Source of the DNA: Purshia tridentata
Lineage: Eukaryota > Streptophyta > Magnoliopsida > Rosales > Rosaceae
Direction: 5' to 3'
NCBI GenBank assembly: GCA_003254885.1
Contig: QANT01005462.1
Location: 1-57,832 of the forward strand
Length of the DNA: 57,832 bases
The position numbers and the translations under genes were made by a program. Under the pieces are notes generated by a model, which made no database searches, had not been told where the DNA came from, and saw only the letters and a list, made by a program, of their open reading frames with translations. Below are positions 35,601-46,440 of this stretch, piece after piece. Numbering within the stretch: position 1 is the stretch's first letter; each line of letters begins with the position of its first letter.

Positions 35601-36700
35601 AGGATATGAGATGTTCAACGTTAACCCATCAAAATGTACTATGATATGTCATTATCAGAAAGGTGACATTTAACAAAACAAAATTTTATGTTTTAGCAGT
35701 GAACTAGGACTGATAAACCAAAACAACTAACCTTCAAAGGGGCCGTAAAAGATGCTCTGTTCATTGTAAGTTGGATGAAGAGATACCAAAGCAGGAACCT
35801 TGTCGAAATCATACAATACCATTACATCCTCAGAGAAATCCTTTGCAACAGAGAACCAGGCCTTTTTTTTGTACTTCAATGCTAACTTCGATATGATTGA
35901 CTCATTCAAGCCAAAACCAATATATATGGGAAAGTAAGTCCCGGCTGCTTCGACAAATTCACTAATAGCAGAGTCTGAATCAAGTATTGAAACATCAGGA
36001 CCCGCAAATTTCTTCAGATAACGAACAAGCAAATCTGCTTTCCTGGGTCCATTGTATTCTTCGGGGACACCATGCATAAAGAGCTTGAGGGTAGGATATG
36101 CACTATATCAATAAGAAAAATTCAAGAAGAAAAAAACTAGTAAGAGTCTGCATTTTACTATAGTGATTAATATCTTGTAATAATAGTGGTATTTAAGGAA
36201 AATGGGATTTGCAAAGAGGGCCATGAGAGCTTACTCAATTTCATATTTGTGAGCTAGAGAGGTATACTTGTCAGCATCAACTTTTGCTATCACTATTGGG
36301 TGTTTCAAGGCAGCAAGCAAAGGGGCAGCCGCGTCCAACTACAAGTGAAACGCAACAAATAGAGTTTGTGGGTAATCTTCATGAGCTCTTATATTCTCAA
36401 AATTATATGGATGCGATCGATCTTAAATTAAATGATTGCTAAAAATAATTCTATCAAACGAGAAAGCAAGAGAGAGAGAGAGGGTCTCACCTGAGGAGAG
36501 AGACGCTTGCAGTGACCACACCATGGGGCGTAGAAGTCAACCAGGACCAAATCGAACGCCGAGATGGCCGAATCGAAGTTGGAATCGTCGAGCTCCAACA
36601 CCGTCCCATCCACCGCCCAAGGAGACGACGACGACGACGATGATACTGCTACTGCTGATAATAGAAGCACCCAACACAGCGTCACGCGCATGCGTATCAT
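32692..36700 (-). CDS. PDIL5-2: protein disulfide isomerase PDIL5-2 (membrane-anchored)
   Basis: Minus-strand exons: 36700-36491, 36338-36235, 36102-35732, 35270-34963, 33009-32692, giving 436 residues. A signal peptide (VTLCWVLLLSAVAVSS) leads to a thioredoxin a-domain with the active site APWCGHCKRL (Cys61 and Cys64) and cis-Pro in AYPTLKLF. Redox-inactive thioredoxin-like domains follow (GPRKADLLVRYLKK, FFPIYIGFGLNES-like stretch, KIVLTIVEDEDEE). Near the C-terminus one membrane span (GTVYILVMVVAIAMIV) is followed by an acidic/Lys tail ending GEKED. This is the architecture of plant PDI5-2, an ER membrane oxidoreductase. MRVTL at 36691 is an alternative start. Intron 4 is nearly 2 kb and holds a copia remnant. 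Confidence 0.95.
33590..34790 (+). mobile_element. decayed Ty1-copia remnant (RNase H end, PPT, LTR)
   Basis: On the plus strand, opposite to the host gene, broken frames still show copia RNase H landmarks in order. They are LTNYTDANIAGDID (about 33635-33680), PGGGVSW, KLQKCVT and FIATAKAC (33715-33800), WMKRLLKELG (about 33808-33838) and LSKN ... KYID (about 33890-33935). Stops and frameshifts separate them. A polypurine tract AGAGGGGGAGA at 34095-34105 follows, then LTR-like sequence with AAGGGTTTTCCATGTAAAT near 34632, in the expected order for a copia 3' end. The 5' part is not recognised. It lies wholly within intron 4 of PDIL5-2. Confidence 0.65.
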
Positions 36701-38192
36701 ATTTCTCTCTTCAATTTCTTTTCTGCCTTTGCCTCCTTCCCTGCAAAATACAACACAATTCAGCTTCTTCACTCCTCCAATGCTAACTTGAGCAACTTTT
36801 TTTTTTCTTTTTTTTTTTCTGTCAGAAACATCAGTAAATATTTACCCATGTCGTTTATTATTTTTTACCCTTTTTTTGTACTGAAAGGAAAAGTAAATTA
36901 TAAAACAAACCCCAGAACACAAACAGGACCGATGTAGTCAAATTTAACACAGAGTAAATAGTAAGTTCAGAACTATCAGATTCAATCCAACGTTGTTTCT
37001 AACAACTACAAAAGCATAGACAAGTTTACTACAGCATCACCAACTTTGCTAACTGCTCCTTCAATGTGAAGTGCATCCAAGAACTTAATCTTGCTTCACT
37101 TTCTTCTAGACCTCTAGTATCTTCTTCTAATGCTATTTGGTATTTAACGGATTAAAAGATTGTTGTTTTTTCTAACGTTTTTTAAAACCACTGCATAAAA
37201 GTCCATTCTTTTTCTGTGGTTTTTTTGGTTAATATAATCGGTGCTTTTTGGTTAAAAAAGAAAAAAATAAATATTTATATGAAACATGTTCACTAATGGA
37301 TAGGTAATTTGAGGGACATGTTGAAGCTTTTTGGGTGAGTCTTTCCTCTCTTTCTTTTTCTTTTTTTTTAATTATATATTTTTCTAGAGTTCAATGCCTT
37401 TTTACCAAGAAATTATAAAAAAATCTTCAAATTTTCAATTTTTTTAAAATCTCAAAATATTATTGAAAAATCTAATCCAATCCTAGACACCAAACGAGGC
37501 CCTAGTATCTTCTTCTAGTGCTATTTGGTATTTAACGGATTAAAGATTTTTGTTTTTTCTAACATTTTTTAAAACCACTGCATAAGAGTCCATTCTTTTT
37601 CTGTGGTTTTTTTGGTTAATATAATCGGTGCTTTTTGGTTAAAAAAGAAAAAAATAAATATTTATATGAAACATGTTCAATAATGGATAGGTAATTTCAG
37701 GGACATGTTGAAGCTTTTTGAGTGAGTCTTTCCTCTCTTTTTCTTTTTTTTTAATTATATATTTTTCTAGAGTTCAATGCCTTTTTTTACCAAGAAATTA
37801 CAAAAAAATCTTCAAAATTTCAATTTTTTTAAAATCTCAAAATATTATTGAATTAAAATTATTAAAAATTTGGTAAAAATTTCCAACGAAATCAAAATTC
37901 TTATGAAATTTTTATATTCACTATCAAAATTTTATCAAAATCCGAATTTTAATTCATTGCATTTTACACAAAATATTTTACAAAAATGATTTGATTTATG
38001 ATACCCAAAGGTTTTTTCTCTTTTTGTTGTCAAAAAATTGTTCTCTGCCGAATGCAGTTTTACAGATGTTCAATCTAAGCAATCAAACCATCAACAACTC
38101 CCGAAGAGGTAGGAGACTAGGGAAAAATATGTGCTATAATCTGCTAGGTTAGACTCTTTACAAAAAGTAGATCAAGATCAATTGCTTGAGCA
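36701..38192. other. intergenic between PDIL5-2 and the CCA enzyme
   Basis: 36701-36800 is the PDIL5-2 5' UTR/promoter side. The rest is AT-rich, dominated by a 388-bp tandem duplication (listed separately). 37860-38000 has AAATTTCG-like degenerate sequence. No gene seen. Confidence 0.4.
37114..37852. repeat. 388-bp tandem duplication
   Basis: The first unit, 37114-37501, starts CTAGTATCTTCTTCTAATGC; the second starts at 37502 and runs to about 37852. The copies are almost identical, differing by scattered single bases and small indels. The second copy lacks the last part (about 35 bases) of the unit. No ORF. Recent local duplication. Confidence 0.95.
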
Positions 38193-41100
38193 CTACTCCA
38201 TTCTTAAACGTTTAGAATGTGTTTCCCTCATCCACTCGAGGCATTCTTCTGCAGTTCCGGAGGGATGAGCAAGCTGCCATCCAAGAATTTTTTGTTGCTG
38301 CCAAGAAAAGAACACATTAGCATTTTAGGCTTCAGAACAATCTTTTTGGTGCTGGAATTAGATATATAGCTTACCCATTCTCTGACAAGTGGTCCTCCAG
38401 ATTTAAGCTGCAAAACATTCATGATATCCTTTCCATTGATTAATGGCTTTACATCCCAGACTTTATCAAGACCTGATCCACCAAAACAAAAATCAGAAAG
38501 GACATCTAAGCTGTTTCCCAAGGCTTAAAACAAATCTTAGCAAGGCAATCTAACCTGGAACATACAAACTAGTTAAGCATTAAATAATACAGAGAGATAG
38601 AGATAGAGATAGAGAGAGAGAGAGAGAGAGAGAGGTTAAACATCCCAAACTCTGAATCTACCATCTCCTTTCCATTTGCTTTCAAGTTCGTCCATATACA
38701 TCGTTTTCCACCACTTTGATAATACCTTATTCTAAATTTAATCTGAACCGCATTTATGTCAAGCCACCTTAGATGCCATTAAATTATTTCCATTCATTGC
38801 AGACTTATTTTTACAGTAATATAGAATGAGTGGAATTATTCTATATATGGACAAATTAGAGAGAACACTTTCAAAAGAATCTATCAAATATCACAAATGT
38901 ATATCAGCAAAAATGTGTGGTTTAAAGAGAGCTGATACCTAGTTCAATTATGGCAGCTTCAGCTGCTTCAAATAAACCTCTTCGCTTTTTGAGTTCAAAG
39001 TTATTGCCTAGAAGATCTTCAGTGAAATCAATGTTGGTGGGATATAACAATGTAGACATCAGCAAGGCAACTCGCCAAAAATCTTTGATTTCTCGTAGAA
39101 GAAACCCTGGATGGTTCGAAATGCCAAACGATCACTAAGAAACTCTATGACTCAAAAGAATTAAGTAAATTGCATTCCTACGTGTATAAAGAGAAGGCTG
39201 TTAATCTGTACTCCAATCAAGAATGCACATTTTAAGGAAATATATGAGGTGGTCCAGCCCTGGATTGATTCAGCATCAATAAAAATATGCAAACTTTTTG
39301 ACTTTCGTATCATTAAAGTTTGGACACACAAAAATATGACTCCATTTCTTACAAAAATATTAGATGATTTATTATAGAGATATATCAATTGTGACCTTTG
39401 ATACAAAGCTAAGATTCTGACTCTAACTGTGTATATGATGCTGCTAATAGACCTATTATCACCAACTGATCCAGGTTAGTAAAAGCAATGTCACCTTGCA
39501 GCTTGCATAATTCAGATTCCAAAATAACCTTCACTCTGCAGATTATTTTGCTAAAACAAAGATAAGGGCACAAGAACTTCATACCTAATGATACTCGGGG
39601 TTTTGAAGTAAGAGGGACATCAACAAATTCTCTTCCCCAATCAACTTCAGGGAGATGTTCGTCCTCATTTGATGCAAAATAAGGAATGAAAGCCAAAAAC
39701 TTGTCCAACGCATAGTGTACATTTATAACCTGTAACCAAGAAAATCCGTGACCACATCTATGATAACCGAAGATTCAGTGAGTCTCAATATAACTACCAG
39801 CTTAGTATGTCCAGAGAATATATGTAAAAGATGGGGAGAGAGGTGGACGCAAACTGACTGTTTCAGCATCACTGGCTTTTCGCTTAAGGGAGTCCCGGAA
39901 AATGTAGTTCACAACAGGAACCTGTAATGCAAAAACAGAAATTTAGAAATGAAGTACAAGCTGGAAAATCAAGTGATGTCAACCGACTACATAATAAATA
40001 GGCTCTACATGTTCCAAAAATGGGCCCTTGAGACAGGAATCTGTAATGCAAGAACGTAATTTTAGTATGTACAAGATTGGTAATCAAGTGATGTCAACCA
40101 ACTCTATAATACATAGGATCTACATGTTGCAAAAATGGGCACTTGTAAACTAAATCATGGAATAATTAAATTTTACCCGCTTCTCTCTATCTCATTAATT
40201 AAACAAATCAATCATGCTTACTTTAATACATTATTTCCCTTGAAGATTCTGAATTGATATATCACAAATCTGGATTCTTCTTATAAATTTTATTGTTAAC
40301 CAATTGGTCACATCATACAACTAATTTCAAGATGTAATCTAAAGAAATTTACTTTGCTAGGGGTCTTGAACTAAAAGTTGTAATCCATGGCCAACTACAA
40401 TGCACAAGGCTCAATGCTAGCATGGTCACACCGTCATACACAATACAGGGATACTTATATCAAGGAGTAACAAACATATAACATAATCAAACGAAGGGAA
40501 AACAAACCATACCTTTTTTGCTTTGTTGTCTTTGTACACGTTCTTCCTAAGTGGGAGGAACATAGCAGCATACAAAGAGAGCCTTCTTTGTTCTTCCTGA
40601 GATTCACATGTTACAGGAACCAAAATTTGAAACAAAACACATGAAAATAAAACATACATTGACAGAATCTGAATAATAACAATGATGAATGCATAACTAC
40701 TAAAGGAGTGAAGGTAACAGGGAAAAAGCAAGAAGATTATAGTATTAGAAGGCCTTGTCACTCACATTAAAGGTAGAGTGCCTAATTAATTGAATAAGAT
40801 TCCATGTAGCATCCAAGTAAGCAACACAAAGCCTACAATAGGTATAAATCAATTAGCATAACAACCAGTAAAGAAACAGAGGGAGGGAAGGCAAAGACAA
40901 AATTAGAATGCATTCTAGGAATTGTATAAAGGCTTGATTAATATTTTACCACCCAAACTATAAACGAAATCTTACTTCACCACCTGAATTTTATTTTGTC
41001 TCACTTACCCACCCAAAACTTTATCCCAAGTCTCACCTTACCTCAGTTCGTTAAGTCCATCAATGAATCCGTTAGTTTTGTCTATGTGGCGCCTATATGG

Positions 41101-44100
41101 CAAAGATGGGCCCATTTTTTGCTTATATAAGATGCCACATGGGTAAATTATACTTTGCATATAATCACCAATAGTTCTATGCAGATAAAATTATGATCTC
41201 AACTTTTATTTTTTTTTTTTTTAAGCCTGAAGGAGGAACTTCTGATTCAAATGCTTGGAATATATAATGTGATTTGACCTTTTAGTGTACATTCTAATGT
41301 TTGTTTTAGGTTTGAACATTGGACTGGGGAAAGGGTTGTAGTCCCATAGCTTTTACATAGAAACACTGACCACACGCCCACACACAAGATTTAAAATATA
41401 ATAATAATTAAGAAGATCCAATTATAAGGCTGCTAGTACTAGCTCCATGTTGGTTTACCAAGCAACATGGCAGACATAACCACAGATTGACTTTTTAACG
41501 CATACAACTTTTGATTGAAACCAGATATGGACAAAAATGAGTAATTATGACTAAAATGTATGATATTATAGAATTATCCATGCTTGTCAAAACCCTTTTC
41601 CTTGAGTAACTGTACCTGTCACATCCTTCTGATACTGCAGGCTCATACTTAGGATGTAGGCTGAAGACAACCCAAAATAACTTCAAATCACAAACATAGG
41701 TCATAGCTTGGACAGGTTGATTTCCAGAGATCATGAGGTCAATCTGAATAAAGGAGAAACAAGGGAAATTAACAAGCTAGAATCATGTTCGCAGAAATAA
41801 AATAATATTCGCAACAATCACCACAAGAGGTATGCAAAATAGGAATTTACTTCAGCTCCAATGCGCTCTCTGCTAATTTTAGCTGAGAGAGCAGCTTTCA
41901 CTTCATCACAGGCAGCAGCTTCCTTTAGTTCTTCATCTAATATGAATCCAAATCTCGCACCTGAACAAATGACCCAAATATGTCACTTTCTTGGTTATTT
42001 TTCCAACAGATTCTGAGAAAGAAAAGCTTGGTTTACTTAGACAAGGTCAACCTTGCCAGCAAATATAGTGATTCAAGAAACCACAAAACCATAAAATTTA
42101 AGCCACAATAGGGTAAAATCCATACTTAAGTGAAGCATTAGAATTTCAATATTTTAAGAGAACTGACAAATCTGAACAAAAAAAAGAACTCACAAAAGAT
42201 ATGCTCAGCCTAATATGTCTCAGTTAACAGAAACTAGGATGAGGGACTAGTGAATTTTAGATTTTTTACTATAAGAAACAAAGACTTTATTACTAAAATC
42301 TTTAATGTTATAAAATACTGTCCAGCTGCAGACAAAGTGCAATTTTAAATGTTGTACGGTTAAAATTATAAGTAGTAATAATTCAAGAGGACGTAACATG
42401 ATAACAGTACCCTATAAATGGAGTCTGGAGAGGAGCTTTTACAATATTTTGTCATCGTCTAATACCATAATACAAAATTGTTTTGTAAAGGCGGTTGTAT
42501 ACCCCAACATGCTCCAAATTGTTAATCACATGATGTTGGCCACTCAAATACAGGCCAACATTATGATTTGAATAATGCTGACCATTTGAATTGATACAAG
42601 ATCAAGTTAAAACAGGAAAAACTGAGAAAAACAAAGCGAAACCAATGGGTCCAGACAAGAAAATACCATATTATGGCTCTATTATTTCTTGTGAACACCA
42701 AGTACCAAGGACTACACAAGGCTAGGCGGGGGAAGCCACAAATGACCAATGAATAATCAGAAATATCAGCCTTACAGAGCTGGCTGTGCTTAAAAGAAAT
42801 TGAAAAACATAAAATGACAAGTACCAAAGCGAATAGCTCGAAGAACTCGTAGTGGATCATCCATAAATGTAGCCCTTGCTGGTAAAGGAGTCACAATTTT
42901 TCCAGATTTTAGATCTGCAATTCCTGCAAAAGGCAAATGAAACAGTGAACCAGTAAGTAACAAATCGAATCTGGGTTAAAAATAATAATAATCTTGAAAA
43001 GAAGGCGTAAATAAATCTAACCTCTTTTAGTATAATCTTCAACTGAGCTGGTATTAATATTGTAAAACAAGCTGTCCAATGAAATGAAACCCCCATTACA
43101 AACAAAGTTAATTCAATCCAATATATAAAAGTTCTGTAGTGAGAGAAGCAGACTTAAGTTCTCATAATCAAACAGACTGAGCTACAGAATAGATACTCCA
43201 GAGCACTAAAGTTCTCATTTGCCCATCATGAAATTAATTTAGTTACAGAAAATTCTTAGGAAATGAATATACCTGTTAATAGTTAAATCCCTTCTATAAG
43301 CATCCTCCTCTGCCGTGCCAAATTTTTGCTGAAAGACAAAGGAACATAATCATAAACTAATCATGATTAAACTTAAAATTTGATCCCTAACTCTTTTTCC
43401 AACAACAAAAGGGCAAGTTGGCTCAAACTTTGAGTAAACCAAAAATGCACAAGATAAAATATTTATTCACAAACAAGAATTACCACAGTAGGAATGCGGC
43501 TATCGTCACTGTACTCTTCACACCTTAAGTTGACAAAATCAATCCATGTATCAAAGATGCGCATCCTCGCCGTTTCCAAATGTTTGGATTGATCAGGATT
43601 GCTGCACAAAACAAAAACTAAAAATCCTTAAATCATTCCTTAAGGAAGCTAGCCTGGTTAGATATGCAATTGCAAACCCACATACCACGGAATAACAGCG
43701 ATTCCTTGCGCCTGTTCCCCCACATGCAACAAGTAGTCCCTCACCTTCTCCACAAATTCGCTGCCCAACATGTTGTCCAAAGCAATATCAATGTCATAGC
43801 AGTCTTTTCCCAGAAGCTGCAAAACCAAAACACACAATACAATTTTCAAAGCTAAAACTCTTTCTTCTTTCTCGGAAACCATTTTCCCTGCCCCCGAACA
43901 CAACTTAATCAAAAATACGAACCTTGTCGCGGACCCATCCACCAGCGACGCGAAGCTGGTTCTGTAGCCCAAAATGGCGAACCGTCCCAAGCAGCCTGTC
44001 GAAAATTTTCTTCTCGAGTTCATTGAGTTCGATGCTGTCCCTCACTTGTACAGTCGGCAGCAGAGACGACGTCGCCATTATTGCTCTGCAAGGAGAAAAC

Positions 44101-44237
44101 ACTGCTAGGGTTTTGGAGCGAAAAGAGTAGGAGGTTGGAAGTTTGAGGGTTTGGTAGCTTCGACGGAGAAGCGCGGGAACAAAGAGAGACTCGCAGCTTA
44201 CTAATAAAGGGGTTTTGAGAGCTACTCTCAGTCTCAT
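38193..44237 (-). CDS. CCA tRNA nucleotidyltransferase (class II)
   Basis: Fifteen minus-strand exons: 44237-43923, 43816-43686, 43601-43484, 43328-43273, 43071-43022, 42923-42825, 41960-41851, 41743-41616, 40832-40766, 40596-40513, 39921-39859, 39729-39585, 39106-38939, 38472-38375, 38297-38193. They join in frame to 578 residues. The enzyme adds or repairs the 3' CCA of tRNAs. Class II motifs in order: RVAGGWVRD, catalytic DIDIALD, RRDLTINSLFYN, DDPLRVLRAIRF, and ISRERIGAE. Residues 1-53 are basic and Ser-rich like an organelle targeting sequence, and a second in-frame Met at 54 (44078, MATSSLLP) could give a cytosolic form, a known way of multi-targeting for this enzyme. An upstream in-frame ATG at 44363 exists but its extension looks non-coding. 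Confidence 0.94.
38591..38634. repeat. GATA/GA microsatellite
   Basis: AGAGATAGAGATAGAGATAG followed by about twelve AG units, within intron 13 of the CCA enzyme gene. Confidence 0.9.
39916..40150. repeat. 119-bp tandem duplication covering a splice acceptor
   Basis: The unit beginning AGGAACCTGTAATGC at 39916 recurs as AGGAATCTGTAATGC at 40035 and continues in parallel (AATCAAGTGATGTCAAC, TCTACATGTT, CAAAAATGGGC). On the minus strand this duplicates the 3' splice site of intron 10 and the first bases of exon 11 of the CCA gene. Confidence 0.85.
40930..41210. mobile_element. possible MITE remnant in intron 8 of the CCA gene
   Basis: The stretch ATTTTACCACCCAAACTATA ... CTTACTTCACCACCTGAA ... 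TATGTGGCGCC ... GATGCCACATGGGTAAATTA resembles one end of common plant Mutator-type MITEs. The second end was not recognised, so the boundaries are approximate. Confidence 0.3.
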
Positions 44238-45614
44238 GCTGTTTGGGGTTTTGGGATTTTGGAGGTAATTAAAAATGTGGCGTTTCGCTTCAAGCCATCT
44301 AGAAATTGGAACACGGGATCCTCTACCCGGCAAAATTAGCACCTGACTAACCAGGCTCTTCATCCTGGCCGTTCAAAATCAGTCCCTAGCTAATGTTTTG
44401 TGGTTTGTTTGTTTGTTGATTCCTCTATTTTTATTTCTATTTTTTGATTATTTCCTTTTTTCGGCTTCTTTCACTAATATCACCTGCTTAAGCTCTAAAC
44501 CTGTTCCTGTCAAGTAAAAGAGTTGGGGGAGGAAAATTTAAGTTCAATGACTTGGCATGTAAAAAATTGCACAGATGTGGGGACTTATGAAAAAAATCTT
44601 ATTACCATCATGTAGGACCTGTGGGAATCACAAATAATATGATATTTTCATAATTAATTGAGCCTTAAATAGGGAAAAACAATAGATATTAACATGTTCA
44701 GTCCAACTAAAGCACACGCAAAAAAAGACACATGGTGCCGGAACTAACCATAGCACACTCATAGTATGGGCCTATAAAACCTATCACAAGCTAAGAGGTT
44801 ATTGATAGACAATAACCAAGTTACAACAGTTGAATCACACGTTCCTACAAAGTAGGAGGCATGATCACCACTCTACCCATCACTCTCTCCCATGAGCAAA
44901 ATGAAGAACATAGGTAAATGGGGAAGAACGTGGAACGATAGAATTTGGAGTCCAAGACTCAAAAACTCTATAAAAATGAGAGATTAAACTATATGAATGT
45001 ACGCAATTAGATCATTTTTACTAGTAAACATATTGAACTCATGCTAACTTAAGCATTAGAGTGTCTTTGCAAGTACACCCCCCCCCCCCGCTCTTGCTGA
45101 CGACAATTGAAGTATGAAATATGGCTTCTCAAAAATCATCAAGAAGAATCTTTGTTGACCAATTATCACAATTCGATATTTTTGACATCAACATGACCTT
45201 ACCTATACTTTTGAAATTTTGAGTTAGAGGAATGAAAGAAAGTGAAAAAGTTCTCAGTAATACTGAAATCTAACAGCAGTATAATGGATGAATTCTTTTA
45301 CAGGTCGGCATTCAAAGGAATGCATCCTTGCATGTGTATTTTGTGTAGTGAAATGAGTTATTTTTCACCTGCTTGAAATCCAGTTAAATGGTAGTTGAAT
45401 AAAACATATATCTTGCAATCTTGTGCAAAGTAGAAGGAAATGTTAGGAGAGGTAGGAAACAGAAATTTTGTGTACAGCTTAAACAACCATGTCTGTAATT
45501 CCAGGCACATGTCTTTCTGGGATTGATTCTTCAGTGTGCCTTTAAATTTTGTGTGTGATTCTGTGGAGATGGTGCAGCTTTCTGAAACCTGTATCACTAT
45601 CTGGTTCATTACAG
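44238..45614. other. intergenic, 5' flank of the CCA gene
   Basis: AT-rich with no gene seen. Contains a run of 12 C at 45078-45089. The minus-strand open frame 44238-44363 is in frame with the CCA enzyme and may be 5' UTR. Confidence 0.4.
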
Positions 45615-45778
45615 CAAATATATCTGATGAAAGGTCAAGCAGGGGTAAAGAACAATGTCAGGAGATTGAACAAGAGCATCATCCAAAGTGGTTCAAACCA
45701 TGTTGTCCATGTGGTCGTTTTCGCATTAATTTGCTTCTTTGTGGTATATACCTTTGGGCCAAAATGTCCAGAAGATGA
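45615..45778 (+). pseudogene. last exon of a BET1-like SNARE, frameshifted
   Basis: After a CATTACAG acceptor-like site the frame reads QIYLMKGQAGVKNNVRRLN, then SIIQSGSNHVVHVVVFAL and ICFFVVY. This is the end of the SNARE helix and the membrane anchor of plant BET1-like Golgi SNAREs. After VVY the frame shifts by two bases. The shifted frame gives LWAKMSRR and a stop at 45776-45778, which is the tail expected for the family, whereas the unshifted frame runs on into unrelated residues. No upstream exons (N-terminus, first half of the SNARE motif) were found. It is therefore a partial, frameshifted copy, inserted between the CCA enzyme and FUT13. The parent gene is elsewhere. Confidence 0.75.
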
Positions 45779-46440
45779 AGATTGCAAGTCTACTTCATGC
45801 TTTCAGAACACCCTTTTGTTGAAGGCAAAAGAGGTTTCCTGGACTACAAAAATAATATATGCTTATAAAAAATAATGAATGAATGGTTTTCGTTCACACT
45901 AAACTCTAATGGAGTTAATGAATTAATTAAAGGAATTTATTAAAAGGAATTAAAAAAAAGTGAAACTACAAAAGAAAGATAGAGTTAGCAACAAAGATAA
46001 AGTAGCAAAGCAACCTTGATTTTGGGATTATTGGAAGTTTGGAACAAAAACCACAAAAACTATAACAAAAAATTAAAAAGCATGCTAAATAATTATATAG
46101 CATTTGCTTTTCCTTTTTCTTACTTTATAATAAAGCAGCCTTTAATTTCTTTACACGCAGGTTTGTTGTCACTTGTCACATACCAAATCCTACTCTCCTA
46201 GTTGCCTCTAATTTCATTATTATTATTATTATTTTTTAACAAGAATTTCATTATTTTTTTAATAAAACAAAAACTGTCTATTTTCATTACCAACATCGTG
46301 TTTTAAAGACTTTTTGAAAGACTGCTGGTCCCAGACGACTCCGTTCCGAATTCTCATGCATCAGATGCACTGACTCGTCTCTTCTCCCTCTGTTCAGAGG
46401 AGAGAGAGTGAAACCACCCAATTGGTCCTCCCACCCCACC

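Noticed and set aside
36436-36791. Plus-strand ORFs opposite PDIL5-2 exon 1
   Set aside because: Antisense shadow; Thr/Pro/Asp runs are complements of the poly-Ser signal region.
38950-39138. 62-residue plus-strand ORF
   Set aside because: Complement of CCA enzyme exon 13, which has the matching minus-strand frame and splice sites.
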